Both the position numbers and the translations under genes were made by a program. The notes under the pieces are model-generated. The model was not told where the DNA came from and made no database searches. It saw only the letters and a program-made list of their open reading frames with translations. Shown piece after piece: positions 43,401-54,434 of a stretch of DNA of 64,000 nucleotides; the first letter of the stretch is position 1, and the number at the start of each line of letters is the position of its first letter. The stretch is taken from the NCBI GenBank assembly GCA_035772405.1, contig JAYKKM010000337.1:2887001-2951000 (forward strand). The letters run 5' to 3'. The DNA is from Chrysogorgia sp. JL179-B06. Taxonomy: Eukaryota; Cnidaria; Anthozoa; Scleralcyonacea; Chrysogorgiidae.

Positions 43401-44888
43401 GGGTTGCCGTGTAAGACCGTAGATGCTATCTCACTGGGATGCATGCCTATAAGGACATAGCATAGCGCCTTTTATTAACATATTTCTAACAAAATATCAA
43501 ATACATCAATGCTACTGTAATACATAACATAGCACCCATTGTCCCTAGCCGCAGGTGGGACACACTGGCAGCAAAAAGACAAAAGATGCTATTTCACTGA
43601 GACACATGCCTAAATAAGGGCATAGTGCCTCGCCCCAGTTTCTCGCTTCTTTCATACTTCAGCCAGGGAGAAACTCTAAAACTTTTCTGATTGGTCACTT
43701 TGAAATTGGTATTAATAAGCTGTTTCTATGGAATATAAAAACATTTTTATAACATCCTCAATCTAGTGAATTGTTTGCTACTCAAGCTTTAACACAAACT
43801 CAGATAAATGTTTCTGAGCCACAGACGGGAATCGAACCCACAACCTTCAGATCTCTGGTTAGATGCTCTAACCATTGAGTTTGTGTTAAAGATTGAGTAG
43901 CAAATGATTTACTATATTGAATTAACCAAGCTGCAAGTGACATTTAATATTATCCTCTGACCTCAATCAGCTGTTATCTTGAACTTACTTGACTTGAGGA
44001 AGTGTTGGTGAATATGGTAAGTCAAAGTCAAATTTTTCATTTTCAAGAAAATGGATGTCTAGTGGGATGAAAAAAAATCATTAATATTAAATATCAAAAT
44101 GAGAAAGTAGTTAAAGGTGCCGTCAAGTCCGTTCTGCGCATGTGCGATATTTCAAGCGTGAGGGCCTCCAGATGTAAACAAACTTTAACGGAATAGATTT
44201 GTGACAGTTCGGAAGCGAGTATTTGTTAAAGGTAGCGAAGGCGCGAGTGGTAGTTTGATATATTATCAACATTTAGGAACAGAACAGCTTCTTATAACAC
44301 GCTTTTTAGGCGGAAAAGCTCAAGCGTGGGAAACAAATCCGCAATACTTCATGTTCAATGTTTATATAATGCAATGTAAACAAACGATGTAAACAGAAAC
44401 GTGGACATGCGCAGAACGGACTTGACGGCACCTTTAAGAGGTTCACAGATACAGAGATTTCATTAATATTAACAAGCTTCTGTATACCTGTATACCGAAT
44501 TTTATTTTACAGGTGAACTGTTCCAAGAAGCTAATAGTAAATATACAAGTACTGTACTTTTATACCGTCTCTAGTAGCAAAGCAACTACGATCGATATTT
44601 TATCTTTAAAAGCTATAAATCAACCATTTATATTCTTAGGAATGACCGAGTTTTCTACTGTTTAAATATTGTCATATTATAGAAAAGATACAAGAGTGTT
44701 AGCATCAACATTGAATTCATAAATTAACATTTTATGAATGAACAACAAGACTCTTTAGCACACACACTGTAACAGTAAAATTATTCAATGACACTTGGCG
44801 ACACTCAAACGACTTTTTAAACACAGTGTTTTACATCGCAAGTTATACAATACTAACCTGAAGAAGTATCCACTTGAATTTCGTCCAT
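37466..44888 (-). CDS. GTSE1: GTSE1-like microtubule-associated protein
   Basis: Eleven minus-strand exons, phases closing: 44888-44858, 44058-43989, 43319-42722, 42376-42260, 42107-42040, 40837-40774, 40429-40287, 39107-38912, 38728-38521, 37915-37764 and 37672-37499; about 607 residues (human 739). Identified by NEKFDFDL near residue 20 and DDDDEVFFGPVG just after, the conserved N-terminus of GTSE1. The rest is a long Ser/Arg/Lys-rich disordered region with RSFIPTPGR-type motifs, and an acidic DDLLQLDNAV segment near the C-terminus. In vertebrates GTSE1 binds microtubule plus ends through EB1, inhibits MCAK and restrains p53. The last exon either reads on to the TGA at 37466-37468 or splices to an exon not found. 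Divergent partner: ALAS. Confidence 0.85.
37930..38485. repeat. ~21-bp minisatellite, GTSE1 intron
   Basis: About twenty units of GATGATGGAGGTGGTGATAGT with variants (GATAGCGACGTGGAGGTG). The array lies in the intron between exons 9 and 10. The long open frames through it (His/Thr/Pro-rich on the minus strand) are a by-product of the 3n unit length. Confidence 0.9.
38790..38911. repeat. Short CACTCACC-type tandem repeats
   Basis: Irregular CACCACACCAACACTCACCC units immediately next to the donor of GTSE1 exon 8, on the intron side. Confidence 0.7.
39840..40200. repeat. Repeat-like, GC-richer block in a GTSE1 intron
   Basis: 39843-39885 has GAGTCCCGGACAGGGGTCGAA, a degenerate inverted tRNA-like unit. 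From 39900 to 40200 are blocks such as AATAATTTTACGCTACGCAC, GAGACCGGAATGACGTCA and AGAGACCCGGGCAAACG, which look like the two halves of an inverted-repeat element. No gene. Confidence 0.4.
40880..41940. repeat. ~1-kb, 20-bp minisatellite, GTSE1 intron 5
   Basis: About fifty tandem units of GCGCTAAGTTATGAGACATT with sub-variants (CTACGTTGTAAGATGTTGCG pairs alternate as a 40-bp higher-order repeat from about 41590 to 41840). Each unit contains a GCGC core. The mixture of variant blocks shows local expansion. No coding role. Confidence 0.95.
43815..43895 (-). repeat. tRNA-like SINE unit (minus strand)
   Basis: On the minus strand: A-box part CTCAATGGTTAGAGCATCTA and B box GGTTCGATTCC, with flanking CACAAACTC and CTGTGGCTC. 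Flanked by inverted words GCTACTCAAGCTTTAACACA and its complement near 43890-43905. In GTSE1 intron 2. Confidence 0.65.
44111..44437. mobile_element. MITE with perfect 33-bp terminal inverted repeats and TTAA ends
   Basis: 44111-44143 and 44405-44437 are exact inverted repeats (33 of 33 by eye; ends TTAAAGGTGCCGTCAAGTCC). The outermost TTAA on both sides can be read as the duplicated target site, as in piggyBac elements, leaving a 319-bp body with AGGTGCC termini. The internal frame at 44201-44392 does not resemble a transposase. Perfect ends imply a recent insertion. It lies in GTSE1 intron 1. Confidence 0.85.
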
Positions 44889-46174
44889 TTTAGCGGAGAT
44901 AATTCAAGAAAAACATGGAAATGTCAGCTGTATATTTTTTGAATGTCGAAGAACTATGGGAAGAACCAAGAACGTCTTCAATATTCCCGCTGAGGTTTAA
45001 AGGATCATGTGATCAAAATGGCACTACATGATTGGTGCGTTGCGCATAGTTTGAATTAATGTCAACAGTACATTAAAATTAAAGAGAATTTTAAAACAGT
45101 CGACCAATAATTCTTTCATATTATTTCATAACCATTTATCGTTCATTTTAACTCATAACCCTTTATCATTCACTTTAACATCTCTGGTATTTAATAATTG
45201 CATATTTGATCCAATATTATGCGGTCAAAAGGTCAAATTAGGTCTTTGTTTTTAGTATGTCGTTATTTTTTTGTTTCGTTATGTAATGTACAGCATGTGT
45301 ACAGTGAGCTGTAAGCTACTTATTCTGATGTGCAGGACTGCAGACTGAGACTAAGATATAGCTAGTATAAAAATAAAAATTCAAATATTTTTATTTTTAT
45401 TTATTCTTATTAGCACAAGATGTACCACAGCACTACCAATGACAGGATAAATATTAATATTTATTACATGCTGCAGTGTCTACATGCTCGTTGGCGCCAG
45501 GCCTCAAACTTTACGGGGGAGACTTTGCGGGGGAGGGAATTGAGGGGGGGGGGGGGGGCAAAACCTTTTTTCACATAAATATTATAAATGTATATGTAAG
45601 ACCAGTTACATTAGACTGCGAGTTGACAACAGTTGACAAGTCATGCCAGAACACGTTACTTTTTAGAATGACCCCCGCAACGTGCAAAATTCAAACGTAT
45701 TAACACGTATTAAAACAAACGCAAAACACTGTCACACCAGAGCTTGGTTGTAAGCGCTTTCGATTTCTTCAATACTTATTCTGCTATTCAGTTTGCTTCA
45801 TTTGCACTAGGTTTCCACCAGTTATTTTTACTTTACATTTTAGTTATCTATGTTATAACGTATTAAAAATAATAAAAAAGTCTACACATTCCAGCTGGTG
45901 GGTGGGCAAAATGGGGGGGCAGAAAAATTATTGGGGGGCAAATGCCCCCACCCCTTGCCCCTCCCTTAGAGCCGCCACTGTTTACTGCGTGAAATTATCT
46001 GAAAGTGTTATATAATTATTTTGGGCCGTTGTTCAAACCAAAAGGTCTGGGTACAAGTAATTAATATAATTATGCGAAAATTAATATACAGCGATCATTA
46101 CTGTGTTTTCATTTAGACGAGAGACATCCTGCTCAAAAGTCTTGCTTTTTTCTTGGTTTATATCGGCAGAAAAC
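44889..46174. promoter_or_regulatory. Divergent region between GTSE1-like and ALAS, with transposon debris
   Basis: 1286 bp between divergent start codons. About 45475-45990 looks like a C/G-skewed hAT-type element: its right end AGAGCCGCCACTG is a typical hAT terminus, and GGGGGGGG and GCCCCCACCCCTTGCCCCTC tracts lie inside; its left end is uncertain. An acceptor-like TTTTCATTTAG at 46107-46117 suggests a 5' non-coding ALAS exon border. Confidence 0.45.
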
Positions 46175-48297
46175 ATGAGTATATTAAGATGTCCGTTCTT
46201 GGCTCGTCAGCCAATGTCTTTAATCCGTAAACAGAGTACTAGTTGGGCTAATTTTGCTAAAAAATGCCCCGTTATGTCGAAGGTTCTCAACTCCATACAG
46301 CCGGCTGCTCAAGTTCACACCTCAGGTACTTCTTGATCGCATTCTTTCTCTTTGATTTTTTCTATCGCGATGCCTTTATACGAGACATATTTATCGTTAA
46401 TATGTTAAGTTTTATGTTTTTGAGAGTTTTTGTTATTGTAAATGTTGTAGAAAGTGTTTCTAGTTTGGTATGGCTGTACTACAGTCACGGCAGATCAGTC
46501 ATCAGATACGGGAAGCGAAGAGTGAAAATTTTACTACACAATCTTTTTAAATCGTAAGCCTTGATCTCATATTGAGCTTTCATGTATTCCCTTTAGGCGT
46601 CAAAACCTCAGCTTCTAGCTCTGAAGGAAATGGTGAGTAAATGTGTAGTTGATTACCTAGTCTTTAAAGATTAAGTTGAGTTATTCACTTCAATGTTTTG
46701 AAATATTGACCAGGCGTATGGTTACATATATATAGAATACAGCTGTACATTAATAAAAAAACATATTTTCAGTTGATTTCTCGTGTAATAATATCTTTCG
46801 TTTATTAATATTTTTACTCAGGAAGTCTGTTACATAACTGATAACTTCTGTAGTAATGTACTTTGTTGTTGCTATAAACATTGGGGTTATATATTAACTA
46901 TGGTCAGTACGTGTCATTACTATTGCATATATTATGCATAATCAAGATTTAATTACTAAGAACCGAGGCATTAAGCCATATTAAGTCAAAATATATCAAA
47001 GAGAGTTGTCCTCAAAATGAACTAAGACGAATTAATGATTCTTACTGGGTGGTAAACTGTATAAATTACACAAAGTATCTTTGAAATTATCAGAAATACC
47101 TAAAAGGGAGGACTCCAAATGATCTTCCTGTTTTGTATGGTCTTTATTTTTATTAGGTTAGGGTAACGTTCAATTAGGTTAGGATAAATCTATCTATATG
47201 TACAAAATTTCATCTATCTGTACAAAATTTCAAGGATTTAATGATCCATGAAGGGTTGTAAAGAAATTGTTCAAGCATTTACATCACAATAATGTCTAAG
47301 GATCATCTTTCAAAACCATTAGTGCATTGTTGTATGATTTTATCAGTCTTTAAAGGGTTTTGTTATTTTGGGGGATTCATGTCTGGTTGAGGATTTTAAT
47401 TCCTGTTTATATTTAAGAGGTATTCATTGTCATGACAATATTAAGTATAAAGGGCTTTGTTTCATTTTTAAAAATCAAAATACAGCTCTGAGTGTCTGGT
47501 TGGATTTATAAAAACAAAGTAAATGAAAAATATTTTCAATTACAGTGTACTATTCAAGAAAATATCCACAGTTGTAAATGTGTAATAATAAGTATTCATA
47601 TTTTTTTCAGCACTAACCATGTAAAATATTCAACCCTGGGAGAGCAAATTATTAAAAGTGGTTATTTCCTTGAGTAAATCCCATCTTTTTGTGTTGTCTA
47701 ACTTAACCTGTGTGCCCATAAAAGTCAAATATACATTTGAACAAAGGTTTTTGTAATTTATAAATCAACTGGGGGTGTAATCTCACAGGGGTGTAAGCTC
47801 ACAATAACCGGGGGTGTAAGATTTGAAATTTACAGGGGGTGTAAGCTCACTTCAACCGACTGACGCACAAGCTTATGCCAACTAAATCCTATCGACCGAA
47901 GCTTGTTAAAATATTGTCTTTCCGTTGGATGCCTACTAAAATGACACTGGTCAGCTGGTGAAATGATTAATTAGCCCTACGTTAATAACACACTCTCAAT
48001 ACAAAATGAAAACATGATGACATTTTAATAAATTTATGTCTTTGGTGTTCTCTCATTGATTACATTTACATATAAACAAAACATTTAACATCAACATTAG
48101 ATTTGTGAGTCTTAAGTTTGGTACTTTGAAATTAATTTAAACTGATAAGTGCTAAAAGTTAATGATTCTACTTGTCCGCGTTAAATCGAACACATCTAAA
48201 ATATAACTTCTGCTGACTAAAATATAACTTCTGCCAACTAAAATATAACTTCTGCCAACTGAAACTTGTAAAATATTTTTGGGGGTTGTCACCCCCC

Positions 48298-48336
<39 letters not shown>

Positions 48337-51300
48337 TGTAGCTCCCCTTCAAATAATTACTTGAGAGGTTCTTAATTTGAGAAAATAATTACTTGAAAGG
48401 TTCTTAATCACATCATAAATTATATTTATTGTTCCTCTTAGCAATATGCCAAACACTGTATCCAAGACAAAGTTTGCAGGAGGCTAATTTTGAAAGGTCT
48501 ATATTTAGGAACTAATTGGGAGAAATGTCCATTTTTGGCTGAGTCTGGTGTCAAGATTCAGAAAGCTGACCAGAATGTTTTACAGGACGTTGTTGTTGAG
48601 AAACGTGATGATGGAGTCTTTCAATCATCTGTGGCCAAACAGCCCAGTGAAGGTAGATTTATAATTTTATAACTACACAGGTACTAGATATTAATTGTTG
48701 ATTACCGCAAAATTATATCACTGAAAATTATCATTCATCTTAGAAAATCCAAAGAAATGTCCCTTTTCTCCTGAACCAAAAGGCAGCACTGGTGACAGTG
48801 TATCTTCTCATTCAATGCCAGGTGAACATTCCAAACTGATTATTATGTTACAAGGATTTATGGTGAAGGAAAATTTCAAGTGTTGGAATACTGTATACTG
48901 TATATACATTTTAAGACCAAACCGCAACCAGTTGCACAAAATGCAACTTCAAGGCCTTCCGGCTGGAATTGAACCCTCGACCCTGTGATGCTAGTGCTGC
49001 GATGCTAGTGCAGTGTTCTGACCACTGAGCTACGGAGGCCGTTGCCGAGAGCCTAGTCACGAGTTCTGTATATATAGTGGTGGTATTACAAGTAATATTT
49101 GGCATTTCACTCGATCAAACTACATGTTCTTATTACAAGGATTTATGGTGAAGGAAAATTACAAGTGTTGGAATATATACATTTTAAGACCAAAAATGCA
49201 ACTTCAAGACCTTCCCGGCCTTTGCTATATATGCATTGCTATTTAGTGAGTGTGTGAGCTTGAAGTAGACAGACAATACATAAATCTATCATTATGAATA
49301 AAAATAGTTTTGTGGAGTTCATTGATTATAATTATCATTCTGCATCTTTAAGCTTCATCATTTGATTATGAGCAGTTTTTTGGGAAGAAAATTGATGAGA
49401 AGAAGAAGGATCAATCTTACCGTATTTTCAACAAGGTGAATCGGTATGCAAAAAATTTTCCTTATGGCGAGTCATTCAGTCATGGTAAGGATGGAGATGA
49501 GATTTCTGTGTGGTGCAGTAATGATTATCTTGGTATTGGCCATCATCCCAAGGTGCTGCAAACTGTGAGGTAGGCATTGTTGGGTTCCCTAATTTTGTCT
49601 TTTTTATTCATTGTATATCTATCAGGAGTTATGGTTATGCTAAGCTGGAATTGTTCTATTTCAATATTATACCTCAACTATAAATTGTCCAATCAAAGAG
49701 CTAGATTTGTACCATGTGACCAGTCAATTTAAACTCAAATTACCCGCTAGTTCTCCGGGGCATGATATTTGACCTCAAATCACCCGGTGATCACAAATAC
49801 ACCCACTGATCACAAATAGTAATGGAGGAACAACAAGACATTTCAAGACGTTTCTAGATGTTTCAAGACAGCATTCAAGATTGTTTTGGTGTAATATATA
49901 ATTTATAGACCCTCCGCTCAGGGAATTTGTTGAAATATTACCCCTCGGGATGATATATCCCTCCTCGGGATGATATATCCCTCCTCGGGATGATATATCC
50001 CTCAGGGTAATATGTTGTCAAATTCTCCGAGCGGAGTGTCTAAATGATAAGTATTATTTTTTTTTAAATCGTATTGGCAATAAAATCACTAAGTCAGCAT
50101 AGAGTGCTCAATACCATTGTAGATAGAGCAGAATCATGTAGTTGAGGTCGAATGCTGTTGCTACTCTGAGTTTCACTCTATATTTCCTGTAAATGTACAA
50201 TTACAATTCATGTACTGTTACTATATATATATGAATTTTTCATTTTCTCCTCTGTTTAGAGAAACAATAGAAGTGTATGGCGTTGGGGCAGGTGGAACTA
50301 GAAATATTTCAGGAAATAGCAAATTTCATGGAATGTTGGAAGAACGTTTGGCAAAACTTCACCAAAAAGAAGGTGGTCTAGTGTTCACCTCATGCTATGT
50401 GGCCAATGATACAACTTTGTATACTTTAGGAAAACTGTTGCCAGGTAATATAACGTCGTAATTCTTTAACATAACGCCGTATTTTCATAACTGCTGTATA
50501 CCAAAAACCAACACACACTGACAAAATAAATATCTTTCATTTTATCCCCACCACCCTATATACCATAAGAAGTCCGTTCCTACTCCTAGAACTTGGTTTT
50601 TGAGAGCTCAAGGCATAACCATCTAGTTCCGATTCAAGGGAAAGTGAGCGCGAAAACATGTATTCAACGCTTTAAAGGCAAATACTGACTATCCTAATGA
50701 TTTTCTAAAAAACTGTTTAAAACCTGCAGTTACACCACCACGTACAAACTCTGAGAACGAAAGTTCGGTGTGGGTTTTGCGGTTGTTCCGCATATTCAAG
50801 GGATTACGGAATCAATTAAAAGAATCTTAGGTAGTTTCAACGTAAAAGTTGCTCAAAAACCTTTCTTGACGTTGGGTCATATTTTTGCAAAACCTAAGGA
50901 TCATATTGCAAAGGAACAGAGGAAAAACGCTATTTATTCCATTCCGTGCAATGACTGTCATCAGGAGTACATCGGTTGGACTAAACGTCAGTTTCGTACG
51001 CGTTTAAAAGAACACCAAAAGGCTGTTTTCTTTTCAAAAAAGGAAAATTCTGCTTTGTCGGAGCACGTGTGCGTAACCTACCATGAGATTGCGTGGGAAA
51101 ATTCCAAAATTATTACCACCAATCCGCGGTACCATCAGAGATGTTGTCTGGAGGTTTGGCATATCAATAGCGTCCAAGCCCCATTGAATCGCGATGACGG
51201 TGGTTTATTACCCGAAACTTATTTGCATATTAATAAAATTAATTATTAATTTCAATAATCAAGAGTTACACAATTGCTTTCTAACCCTGTCTGCGAGACA

Positions 51301-53765
51301 ACTTAGTGTTGGCAGACTTGTGTTCTGTTCAGTGTACTACCCACAAATTGCACCCAAAAGTTTGAAAATCTGTTCAGATTGGCAATCAAAAATTGGCCTC
51401 AAACAGTAAGCGGGCGAGGGGTTGTTGGGTACACGTATTTCTAGTATAGTACTGATTTTAGGAGATCATCCTCTCTTTCATAGATTGTCTTATCTTTTCT
51501 GATGCCGGTAACCACGCCTCCATGATCCAAGGTATTCGTAACAGCGACGCTAAGAAGTTTGTGTTCCGTCACAACGATCCAGAACATTTGGAAGAACTGT
51601 TGAAGAAAGCTGATCCAAACTCTCCCAAGATTGTCGCATTTGAAACTGTTCATTCGATGGATGGATCGATTTGTCCTCTTGAGGAACTTTGTCACGTGGC
51701 TCATAAGTATGGAGCGTTGACGTTTGTCGATGAGGTATGATTCTCATTTATTTATTTGGTTTCGCCACAAATATTTTATAAAGTTATTTACTAAGGTTAT
51801 ATTAAGACACAAGAACTTAAAAACAAACGCGTCCCACCGGTTAGAACGACTGAGCTACAGATAAGTCTTTTCAGATGGAGATCAGCGAAGGTTACAGTGA
51901 TATATTGGTAATAATAAGTCGTCTAAATCTTAATATTATACAATGCTCATACAATCTCGATTGTGATTGGCTAAAAAACCTACAGACAATTCTTGATGTC
52001 TTGCCACCTACAAAATATCAAAAATTGTCTGTAGGTGACATAATTGTCTTTGCGTGGCTTACTTCCTAAACTCCCTAAAGGCTTCTACATTTATAATTGC
52101 ATAATAAAACAATTATTGGATTAGGCTTACACATGATATCAAGAATTATCCAGACCTCGGTCAATGTTATCCGCCTTCGGCTTCGGTAGATAACATTGAC
52201 CTGCCTCATCCAATAATTGTTTATTGTTAGATGACAGGTACATGTAAGTTAAGGCTGGATTTTTTAGGTCCCAATAAGTAGAATATCCTCTGTCAAGCGC
52301 GGACAGATAGTCAGAGTTTTCCGAATTTCACGATGTCGTTAATAGTATAAAATTCATTTTACAAGTCTACGTGAATTGAAAAAATAATAATTCTCCCTGG
52401 GAGGAAGTTGAACTTATTATTTGATGTCGTTGTCGTTAGGTGCATGCTGTTGGTATGTATGGTCGTCATGGAGCTGGTGTCGGGGAGGAACGGGGACTGC
52501 TCGACAAAATGGACATCATAAGCGGCACTTTGGGAAAAGCGTTTGGATTGCTCGGCGGTTACATCGTGAGTTCAGCGAAGTTGATCGACACAGTCCGAAG
52601 TTACGGCTCGGGATTTATCTTCACCACGTCACTACCTCCGATGGTTGTCACGGGAGCGATGACGTCAATTGACGTGCTTGCAAGCGAAGAAGGAGTGAAG
52701 CTGAGAGAGTTACATCAAAGAAATGCCAAGATGTTACGGAATAAGATCATCCAAGCTGGAATACCAGTCATCTATGCTCCAAGCCACATCATTCCAGTAC
52801 ATGTGAGTAAATACATTTCTTTCAGATAAGTTACATCAACGTGTTGTGCTTCGTAGGCAATAAGGATGAGCCGATAATCGGAAATTAAGTGAGGTTATAC
52901 AACAACCAACGTTAACAGATAGGTAACCGCGTGCCGCACACGATTGAGGCAAGCACGCGGTGGGTTCGTGCCAGTCTCCAGACCTCCTCGCACTGCCATT
53001 AGCGCACTTGCTCGAATAGCGGACCTTAGCGGTGTCACGCAATCTCAAGAGCTCCACGAAATTGCAAACCCACCATCCCGCCCTTTAATCAAATCTACAA
53101 TTTCCACCAATTTATTGGTGTGAAGGTGTAACCTGTTCCGAGGGGTGTTCAGCTCAAGATACCACCTGGTTGGATCTTAACCTGAATCCTAGTACCCACT
53201 ACCACTTGTAAATCAATCTCGTAACGAGATTGCTGATAAATCGGCTGATAGGTCGTACGTAAATCGTATTGGAATTTATCGGTTTGATCGGCTCATCCCT
53301 AGTAGGCAGTGTGTAGAAATACCTCTGAAAGGTTGGTGTACTGCCAAATTAGTGTGTAGAGAGTGAAACGCAATATGTGTCTTTGCTATTTTAAGATACC
53401 AAAAAGCAATCTGTTCAATAATCATTCTGTTTTTTCTCCTGGTTTTCAAGGTTGGTGATCCAGAGAAGTGTACTCAGATATCCAACGACCTTATGAGACA
53501 ACACAACATCTACATACAGTCCATCAACTATCCCACCGTGGCCCGCGGTGAAGAACGTCTGCGGATTGCACCCACTCCTCATCATACCGATGAGATGATG
53601 GACGAGTTGGTGACGTCATTGGTGAATATTTGGAAAGAGAATGGCCTGCCGTTTGTCTGGCCTGTGTGCAGTAATGCCTGCGAGTGTCAGGCACATTGCA
53701 ACACTGCCGAACAACACGGTCTTATCTCGGAGCATTACTCCTTACCGCTGGCCGTCTCAGCGTGA
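46175..53765 (+). CDS. ALAS: 5-aminolevulinate synthase, mitochondrial
   Basis: Nine exons, phases closing: 46175-46325, 46597-46632, 48509-48652, 48744-48821, 49353-49569, 50260-50444, 51484-51734, 52440-52802 and 53451-53765; 579 residues (human ALAS1 is 640). It condenses glycine with succinyl-CoA using PLP, the first committed step of haem synthesis in the matrix. The basic presequence and linker carry four Cys-Pro haem-regulatory motifs: RCPFL (C6), KCPVM (C31), KCPFLAE (C69) and KCPFSPE (C116). The core follows: [72 protein letters not shown] and the PLP lysine in SGTLGKAFG (about K387). The GLPFVWPVC tail is typical of animal ALAS. Four CP motifs suggest haem feedback on import or turnover. 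A PLE fragment sits in intron 6. Confidence 0.97.
48293..48333 (+). repeat. (CA)n microsatellite after a C run
   Basis: CCCCCCCCC followed by about 17 CA units, just before ALAS exon 3. GCAACTGAAACTT-like ~20-bp units (AAATATAACTTCTGCCAACT, three copies) lie immediately upstream at 48195-48265. Confidence 0.9.
48955..49045 (-). repeat. tRNA-like SINE unit with internal duplication (minus strand)
   Basis: Minus strand: GGCCTCCGTAGCTCAGTGG gives a perfect A box (TAGCTCAGTGG), and GGTTCAATTCC a good B box; the acceptor-like arms are GGCCTCC and GGAAGGCC. The anticodon arm is expanded by a duplicated GCACTAGCATC. The duplication makes a functional tRNA unlikely. In ALAS intron 4. Confidence 0.65.
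49901..50044. mobile_element. Small inverted-repeat element with three internal 20-bp units
   Basis: Ends ATTTATAGACCCTCCGCTC and GAGCGGAGTGTCTAAAT are imperfect inverted repeats extending inward through GGAATTTGTTGAAATATTAC and TAATATGTTGTCAAATTC. The centre holds three copies of CTCCTCGGGATGATATATCC. MITE-like; ALAS intron 5. Confidence 0.65.
50640..51249 (+). mobile_element. Penelope-like element fragment with GIY-YIG endonuclease
   Basis: In ALAS intron 6, sense strand. 50770-51249 is an open 159-residue stretch: thumb-like [16 protein letters not shown], the PLE zinc-finger/endonuclease segment [16 protein letters not shown] with [12 protein letters not shown] (GIY-YIG type; the first half reads IYS), and the terminal [15 protein letters not shown]. 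Upstream, 50640-50760 still shows RT-tail similarity (TLKAN/ILTIL-like, broken frames). The true reverse transcriptase is missing, so this is a 5'-truncated copy. It has no hammerhead-bearing terminal repeat after the stop, unlike the 37070 copy. Confidence 0.88.
52103..52228. mobile_element. Inverted-repeat MITE in ALAS intron 7
   Basis: AATAAAACAATTATTGGATT at the left and its near-complement CATCCAATAATTGTTTATTG at the right enclose a ~80-bp centre that is itself partly palindromic (CAATGTTATCCGCC ... GGTAGATAACATTG). Confidence 0.7.
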
Positions 53766-54434
53766 TTTCTTCAACAGCAGACTCAATTTCTTGGTGGAAT
53801 ATTTTTTAAATCACAGTACTGTAGACAGTAGATATAATTGAATCGAATTTTCCGATGTAATAAGCTTATGAAATAAAATTTTCATAAACCATGTAGAGTG
53901 TCTATGACTTGTCAATGTGTATCCCCGCTTTTGCATTAGTATCCAGCATTGGACTGGGGGCAAGGGGCCTTGCCATTTCAGCCGGGAAGGGACCCGTCTA
54001 TATGCACGTGAACAGGTAATATTTGCAATTTGAGAACCGGAACAACAAATAAGAAAAGAAAGAAAATTTTATTTCGGAACATTTTCAACATCTAGAACAT
54101 AACATTTTTAACATTTCAGAACATAAGAAGCTGTTCCATTTCTGAGGAAGTTTTTGATACAAGTTTTTGATACATTGCTTCATTATCAACAGCCTAATGA
54201 ACTTCTACAGAACAAATCATCACTGCTTGTAAATGGTGTTGACTAAGCAGAGATCTCAGTCGCTTCTTGATGAAGTGCGCTGTGGAGCTGCCTCATCTGG
54301 GGCGGGAGGTGGTACCAGGGATTCAGGTAGGTCGGCTTTAATTATTAATCTACTTTAATTACAAATATATATATTCAATAAAAATAGTACTTTATTTCCG
54401 TTTGAAAAGTATAAATGTTTAGTGTTAGTGTTTT
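53766..54434. terminator. Converging 3' ends of ALAS and the DED-NB-ARC gene
   Basis: Polyadenylation signals face each other: AATAAA at 53872-53877 for ALAS (107 nt after the stop), and TTTATT at 54391-54396 (minus-strand AATAAA, 39 nt after the stop) for the NB-ARC gene. Nothing else is recognised between them. Confidence 0.7.

Noticed and set aside
44201..44392. 63-residue frame as a gene
   Set aside because: It lies inside the MITE between perfect inverted repeats and resembles no transposase or host protein.
45475..45990. Complete hAT element
   Set aside because: The right end is typical (CCGCCACTG), but I could not find a matching left end or an 8-bp duplication, so only debris is noted.
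48440..48508. Acceptor TTCCTCTTAG at 48441 as the start of ALAS exon 3
   Set aside because: Both possible phases give stops before KCPFLAE; the acceptor at 48508 (TATATTTAG) joins exon 2 in the right phase.
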